From NCBI GenBank assembly GCA_030434245.1, contig JAUISX010000002.1:124001-188000 (forward strand): a stretch of 64,000 bases of DNA. Reading direction: 5' to 3'. The translations under genes were made by a program, and so were the position numbers. Positions 60,654 to 64,000 of the stretch are shown piece by piece; positions within the stretch are counted from its first letter, which is position 1, and the number at the start of each line of letters is the position of its first letter. The notes under the pieces were generated by a model, which saw nothing but the letters and a program-made list of their open reading frames with translations, ran no database searches and was not told the DNA's origin. This DNA is from Porphyromonadaceae bacterium W3.11. GTDB taxonomy: Bacteria; Bacteroidota; Bacteroidia; Bacteroidales; Porphyromonadaceae.

Positions 60654-62357
60654 ATGAAACAACGACTTTTAATGGTCCCTCAGTTCTTTAAAGATCTAAG
60701 GGGCTACGACAAAACTGATTTTTTCAAAGACCTAACGGCGGGAATCATCGTCGGGATTGTAGCTCTGCCACTAGCCATTGCTTTTGGTATCGCTAGTGGG
60801 GTCTCCCCTACTGAGGGGTTGATTACTGCTATCGTGGGGGGCTTCCTGGTCTCATTATTTGGGGGTAGTAAGGTACAGATAGGCGGACCGACAGGTGCCT
60901 TTATTGTGATCGTGTACGGCATCATACAGCAGCATGGTATTGATGGATTAGCCTTAGCCACTCTGATGGCCGGGGCAATACTTATTCTCCTAGGTCTGCT
61001 GAGGCTTGGTAGCGTAATCCGTTTTGTTCCATACCCTATAATTGTGGGTTTTACTGCTGGTATAGCCGTAACCATCTTATCCACACAGATTAAGGATTTC
61101 TTTGGCTTGCAGATAGAGCATATGCCAGGGGACTTTCTTGGTAAGTGGGGGGTCTATTTTGCCGAATTTTCAACATTTAATTGGATCTCCACTATCTTTG
61201 GACTCGTGACGGTCTTTATTATAATCCTCACACCAAGGTTTAGTAAAATGATTCCGGGCTCTCTCGTGGCATTGATTGTCCTAACCATCGTCAGTTATGC
61301 TCTAGAGCGGAGTGGTTTTTCACGACCTGAAAATATAGGTGATAACTTTACTATAGAGTCAGCCATGCCTGAGTTCATTATTCCTAAGATCACTATAGCC
61401 AGACTACAAGCTCTCCTACCTTCAGCCCTTACTATTGCTATGCTGGGAGCTATAGAGAGCTTACTCTCTGCATCTGTTGCGGACGGGGTGATTGGTGCCA
61501 AGCATGACTCCAATATGGAGCTAGTGGGACAAGGGATAGCGAATGTTGTAGTCCCATTTATTGGCGGAATCCCCGTTACTGGAGCTATAGCACGAACCAT
61601 GACCAACATCAATAATGGTGGACGTACCCCCGTGGCTGGTATCATCCATGCTATTGTCTTACTTCTGATACTGCTATTTCTTTCACCTCTAGCCGCCCAT
61701 ATCCCGATGGCTGCACTTGCTGGAGTGCTAGTCATAGTAGCATATAATATGAGTGGATGGCGTTCCTTTGTAGCTATTTTCTCAGGACCCAAAGGAGATA
61801 GTATCGTGCTCGTGGTCACCTTCTTACTTACCGTACTACTTGACCTTACTGTTGCTATTGGAGTAGGATTAGTATTAGCTGTCCTCATCCTTCTTAAGCG
61901 TATTATGGGTGCCTCTGGTATTACCCTAGTAGGAGAAAGAGGTGGGCGTGTCTCACAGGGACAGATTGCCTCTGATCCTGATTTAGACTTACCGAAGGGG
62001 GTTGAGATGTATGAGATTGACGGACCATTCTTCTTTGGGATTGCCAATAAGTTTGACGACATAATGCGAGATAGGCACAGGGATATGCGAGCACGCATAT
62101 TGCGGATGCGTAGTGTACCATTTGTAGATACCACAGCTATCTATAACCTTAAAACAATTATTCGTCACCAAAAGCAATTTGGCACACAATTAATACTAAG
62201 TGGTGTACAGCCGCAAGTACTAGAGGTATTAAGACAAACGGGAGTAGTGGATTTAATAGGTGAGGAAAATGTCACACCACATATTTCATCTGCAAGAGCT
62301 CGAACCATAGAATTTCTTAAGGAAACTTATCCTGAGGAATATCCAGAACTATTTTAA
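60654..62357 (+). CDS. SulP-family inorganic anion transporter with STAS domain
   Basis: The protein has 567 residues from the ATG at 60654. The N-terminal FFKDLTAGIIVGIVALPLAIAFG and GGPTGAFIVIVYGII are family-typical, with about 12-14 helices and a loop ending PVTGAIARTMTNINNGGRTPV. A cytoplasmic STAS domain (about 440-555) includes MRSVPFVDTTAIYNL. SulP proteins move sulfate, bicarbonate or other anions; the residues do not show which. The dusB start follows in 3 bases. Confidence 0.9.
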   Translation: MKQRLLMVPQFFKDLRGYDKTDFFKDLTAGIIVGIVALPLAIAFGIASGVSPTEGLITAIVGGFLVSLFGGSKVQIGGPTGAFIVIVYGIIQQHGIDGLALATLMAGAILILLGLLRLGSVIRFVPYPIIVGFTAGIAVTILSTQIKDFFGLQIEHMPGDFLGKWGVYFAEFSTFNWISTIFGLVTVFIIILTPRFSKMIPGSLVALIVLTIVSYALERSGFSRPENIGDNFTIESAMPEFIIPKITIARLQALLPSALTIAMLGAIESLLSASVADGVIGAKHDSNMELVGQGIANVVVPFIGGIPVTGAIARTMTNINNGGRTPVAGIIHAIVLLLILLFLSPLAAHIPMAALAGVLVIVAYNMSGWRSFVAIFSGPKGDSIVLVVTFLLTVLLDLTVAIGVGLVLAVLILLKRIMGASGITLVGERGGRVSQGQIASDPDLDLPKGVEMYEIDGPFFFGIANKFDDIMRDRHRDMRARILRMRSVPFVDTTAIYNLKTIIRHQKQFGTQLILSGVQPQVLEVLRQTGVVDLIGEENVTPHISSARARTIEFLKETYPEEYPELF

Positions 62358-62360
62358 TTG

Positions 62361-63371
62361 ATGAAAATTGGAACTCGTGACTTGGGCTTTCGCCCACTCC
62401 TACTAGCACCAATGGAGGATGTAACTGATGCCTCCTTTCGTTTGCTTTGTAGACGATTTGGTGCCAGTATGGTGGTGACTGAATTTGTAAATGCAGATGC
62501 TATCATCAGAAGCATACCCAGCACCCTCCGAAAAATGCAAGTACAGAATGAGGAGCGTCCCGTCTCTATTCAGATATACGGTCGTGATGTTGCCTCTATG
62601 GTTGCAGCAGCAAAGGTAGCTGAGGAGGCAGAGCCTGAGTTTATCGATATAAACTTTGGATGCCCAGTGAAGCGGGTGGCTGGTAAAGGGGCAGGTTCTG
62701 GCCTATTACAAGATATCCCTCTTCTTTTAGCTATTGTGAAGGGTGTAGCAGAAGCCGTAGAACTGCCTGTAACAGTCAAAACTAGATTGGGCTGGGATGC
62801 TGATCATATCATCATAGAGGAGCTGGCAGAGCAGATTCAGGAAATGGGTGCAGCTGCCCTCACTATTCATGGTCGTACTAGAGCACAGATGTACAAAGGT
62901 GAAGCCGACTGGGAGCCCATTGCGAGGGTGGCTAATAATCCTAACATCACGATGCCAATTATTGGTAATGGTGATGTCCTTACTGGAGAGGATGCTCTTC
63001 ATCGCTTTGAGACCACAGGGGTAGATGCGGTTATGGTGGGTCGTGCAAGCGTAGGACAGCCTTGGATCTTTGAAGAGATGCGAGCTGTCATTGATGGGAA
63101 GCCCATCCCTACACATCCCAAAGAGTGGTACTTGGAGGTTTTGAAGGAGATGTTGGATAATAGCATCGAGAAATGTGAAAGTGAGATTAAAGGTATTCTT
63201 CATGTCCGCAGGCATCTTGCAACCACTCCCTTATTCAAGGGTATTCCTGACTTTAAGCAGGATAGAGTGGCTATGCTTAGAGCAAATACGAGGGATGAAT
63301 TGCTGAGGCTGCTAGATGCTGCATCCGATCGCATTGTTGTAGAAGGCTCGCATATCGCAGGACTCAGATAA
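62361..63371 (+). CDS. dusB: tRNA-dihydrouridine synthase
   Basis: The protein has 336 residues from the ATG at 62361. It has a TIM barrel with FMN site LLLAPMEDVTDASFR, catalytic Cys in NFGCPVKRVAGKGAGS, IHGRTRAQMYKG and the phosphate site GNGDV / MVGRASVGQPWIF. A C-terminal helical domain recognises tRNA. It reduces specific uridines in tRNA. Subtype B is inferred from the pattern and from the usual annotation in this order. Confidence 0.93.
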   Translation: MKIGTRDLGFRPLLLAPMEDVTDASFRLLCRRFGASMVVTEFVNADAIIRSIPSTLRKMQVQNEERPVSIQIYGRDVASMVAAAKVAEEAEPEFIDINFGCPVKRVAGKGAGSGLLQDIPLLLAIVKGVAEAVELPVTVKTRLGWDADHIIIEELAEQIQEMGAAALTIHGRTRAQMYKGEADWEPIARVANNPNITMPIIGNGDVLTGEDALHRFETTGVDAVMVGRASVGQPWIFEEMRAVIDGKPIPTHPKEWYLEVLKEMLDNSIEKCESEIKGILHVRRHLATTPLFKGIPDFKQDRVAMLRANTRDELLRLLDAASDRIVVEGSHIAGLR

Positions 63372-63716
63372 AAAATAGACCTAAAGACCAAGTGTTTTGG
63401 TCTACCCCCCCCAAAAAAAGAGTTGTTTGTTTGAGGGGATTTAATCGATACTATTTATTTCTTGAATTAGGTATTATACCTAAATATAATCAGTGTATTA
63501 AGTTTAGTTTTTTTGAGCTTAGGATGGTATCTCTGGTGCCAAGAATTCCTAAAATAATCATCCGATATTTTCAATATTCTGCAATGCTGACTAAGTATAT
63601 ATTTTAAGAGATCTTGCAGGCCTTTTGATCTATAGATTTATTTCATCGTTTTGATTGTATTTTCCTAAGTTTCAATATCGAAGTGCAATTTTTATTGTCT
63701 TTAGATGATTTTCGTT
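63372..63716. other. Intergenic region with C8A7 homopolymer run
   Basis: A short hairpin (AGACC/GGTCT, 63386-63404) and a run of eight Cs followed by seven As lie just after dusB. The rest is AT-rich with no supported gene; a small open frame at 63392-63607 shows no family motif and biased composition, so I do not call it. Confidence 0.4.
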
Positions 63717-63751
63717 CGGCCGCCCCCTTCCCCACAAAGGAAGGGCGGCCG
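63717..63751. repeat. GC-rich hairpin upstream of an IS30-family gene
   Basis: CGGCCGCCC pairs with GGGCGGCCG, and TTCC with GGAA inside, around a loop of seven bases (CCACAAA). It is strikingly GC-rich for this region. It may be part of the IS30-family element's left end or a terminator of a neighbouring transcript. Confidence 0.6.
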
Positions 63752-63789
63752 CATGCGAGGAGAGGGTAAGAAAATAGGTTGATTCAAGT

Positions 63790-63851
63790 ACCAACAAAGA
63801 AATAAGAAAGGGGAGACCGAAATCTCCCCTGGATTAGATAAATTTGTTGGT
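63790..63851 (+). promoter_or_regulatory. Nested hairpin abutting the IS30-family transposase start
   Basis: An outer stem ACCAACAAA (63790-63798) / TTTGTTGGT (63843-63851) encloses an inner stem GGGGAGA / TCTCCCC (63810-63816 / 63823-63829). The outer 3' strand ends one base before the ATG at 63853, so the RNA fold would hide the translation start when transcription enters from outside. Confidence 0.6.
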
Positions 63852-63852
63852 C

Positions 63853-64000
63853 ATGAAAAAATACAAACATCTAACCCGTGAGCAAAGGTACACAATCTCC
63901 CAATGCTTAAAAAAGGGTATGAAACAGAAAGAGATTGCAGAGCTTATTAATGTATCCCCTTCTACAATAAGTCGTGAGCTTAAGAGGAATGGGACGAAGA
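63853..64000 (+). CDS. IS30-family transposase, N-terminal fragment (cut by window edge)
   Basis: The first 49 codons of a transposase are visible: LTREQRYTISQCLKKGMKQKE followed by the helix-turn-helix EIAELINVSPSTISRELKRNG (quoted here as IAELINVSPSTISREL). This matches the N-terminal DNA-binding domain of IS30 family enzymes. The catalytic domain lies beyond the window. The left boundary of the element cannot be fixed because the right end is not visible. Confidence 0.88.
   Translation, partial: MKKYKHLTREQRYTISQCLKKGMKQKEIAELINVSPSTISRELKRNGTK

Noticed and set aside
61295-62134. A 279-codon minus-strand open frame opposite the SulP transporter gene
   Set aside because: The plus-strand gene has clear family motifs; the antisense frame is rich in Pro, Ser, Thr and Ile as expected of a reverse-complement shadow.
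63405-63419. C8A7 run as a phase-variable tract
   Set aside because: It lies between genes and is not clearly inside a reading frame or promoter; without reads showing length variation, nothing supports phase variation.
63392-63607. A 71-codon open frame after dusB
   Set aside because: It starts within the C8A7 homopolymer region and shows no motif or plausible signal; probably chance in AT-rich DNA.
1-64000. CRISPR array or restriction/defence island
   Set aside because: No regularly spaced direct repeats, cas genes, or recognisable restriction, toxin-antitoxin or retron genes are visible in the window.

Overview
The window looks like a chromosomal segment of a Porphyromonas-like member of the order Bacteroidales. 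Evidence: promoters fit the Bacteroidetes TAnnTTTG -7 element, Shine-Dalgarno sequences are mostly weak or absent, many short lipoprotein signal peptides are present, and there are type IX secretion (T9SS) elements (a C-terminal sorting domain and a PorV-like barrel), a GLPGLI-family protein, BACON domains, a bacterial GH3 protein and a fused LysO exporter. Base composition is about 40-45% G+C by eye. The genus assignment is inference.

Layout. 1-8970: the end of a GLPGLI gene converges on a same-strand cluster of a TrmB-like regulator, two surface-type lipoproteins (bacterial Ig repeats; BACON repeats), a subtilisin-family protease with a T9SS-type C-terminus, and a PorV/PorQ-like outer-membrane barrel. 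This cluster is the best candidate here for a poorly described system. 9360-11820: a secreted metallophosphoesterase gene is split by an intact 1444-bp IS4-family element with a 9-bp target duplication; removing the element and one duplicate restores a 335-residue reading frame. 11843-23250: housekeeping genes (purN, acpP-fabF, rnc, pyrB-pyrI, lemA, an OmpH/Skp-like protein, GH3) and a tightly overlapping three-gene operon for lipid-linked sugar or phosphate chemistry (GT39, GT2, PAP2). 23251-30054: metK behind a probable SAM-II-like aptamer, mdh, an IS256-family element with 8-bp duplications, and a BACON/beta-propeller lipoprotein. 30055-49816: dense core genes lptB-recR, pyrE, an SRPBCC protein, a degenerate Rieske-like lipoprotein, uraA, miaB-hemN-rfbB, a ROK kinase, a beta-barrel protein, thiL-thyA-folA, pepD, a secreted EEP-family phosphatase, rlmH-truA, lysO and smpB. 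49863-63371: a YkvA-like protein, a ZIP transporter, an HU/SPOR membrane protein, an amidotransferase-like protein, an RNA methyltransferase with a long charged tail next to a DEAD-box helicase, tRNA-Ala(GGC), prmA, an ECF sigma factor with an NlpE-like lipoprotein, a SulP transporter and dusB. 63372-64000: structured non-coding DNA and the start of an IS30-family transposase cut by the window edge.

Functionally, the core genes cover fatty-acid initiation and elongation, pyrimidine synthesis and uptake, folate and thymidylate supply, and rRNA/tRNA modification. The accessory genes mostly concern the cell envelope. Two diverged intergenic repeat families (about 240 bp and about 130 bp, two copies each) and three insertion sequences mark the plastic parts. 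All family assignments were made by reading motifs; no database search was possible.
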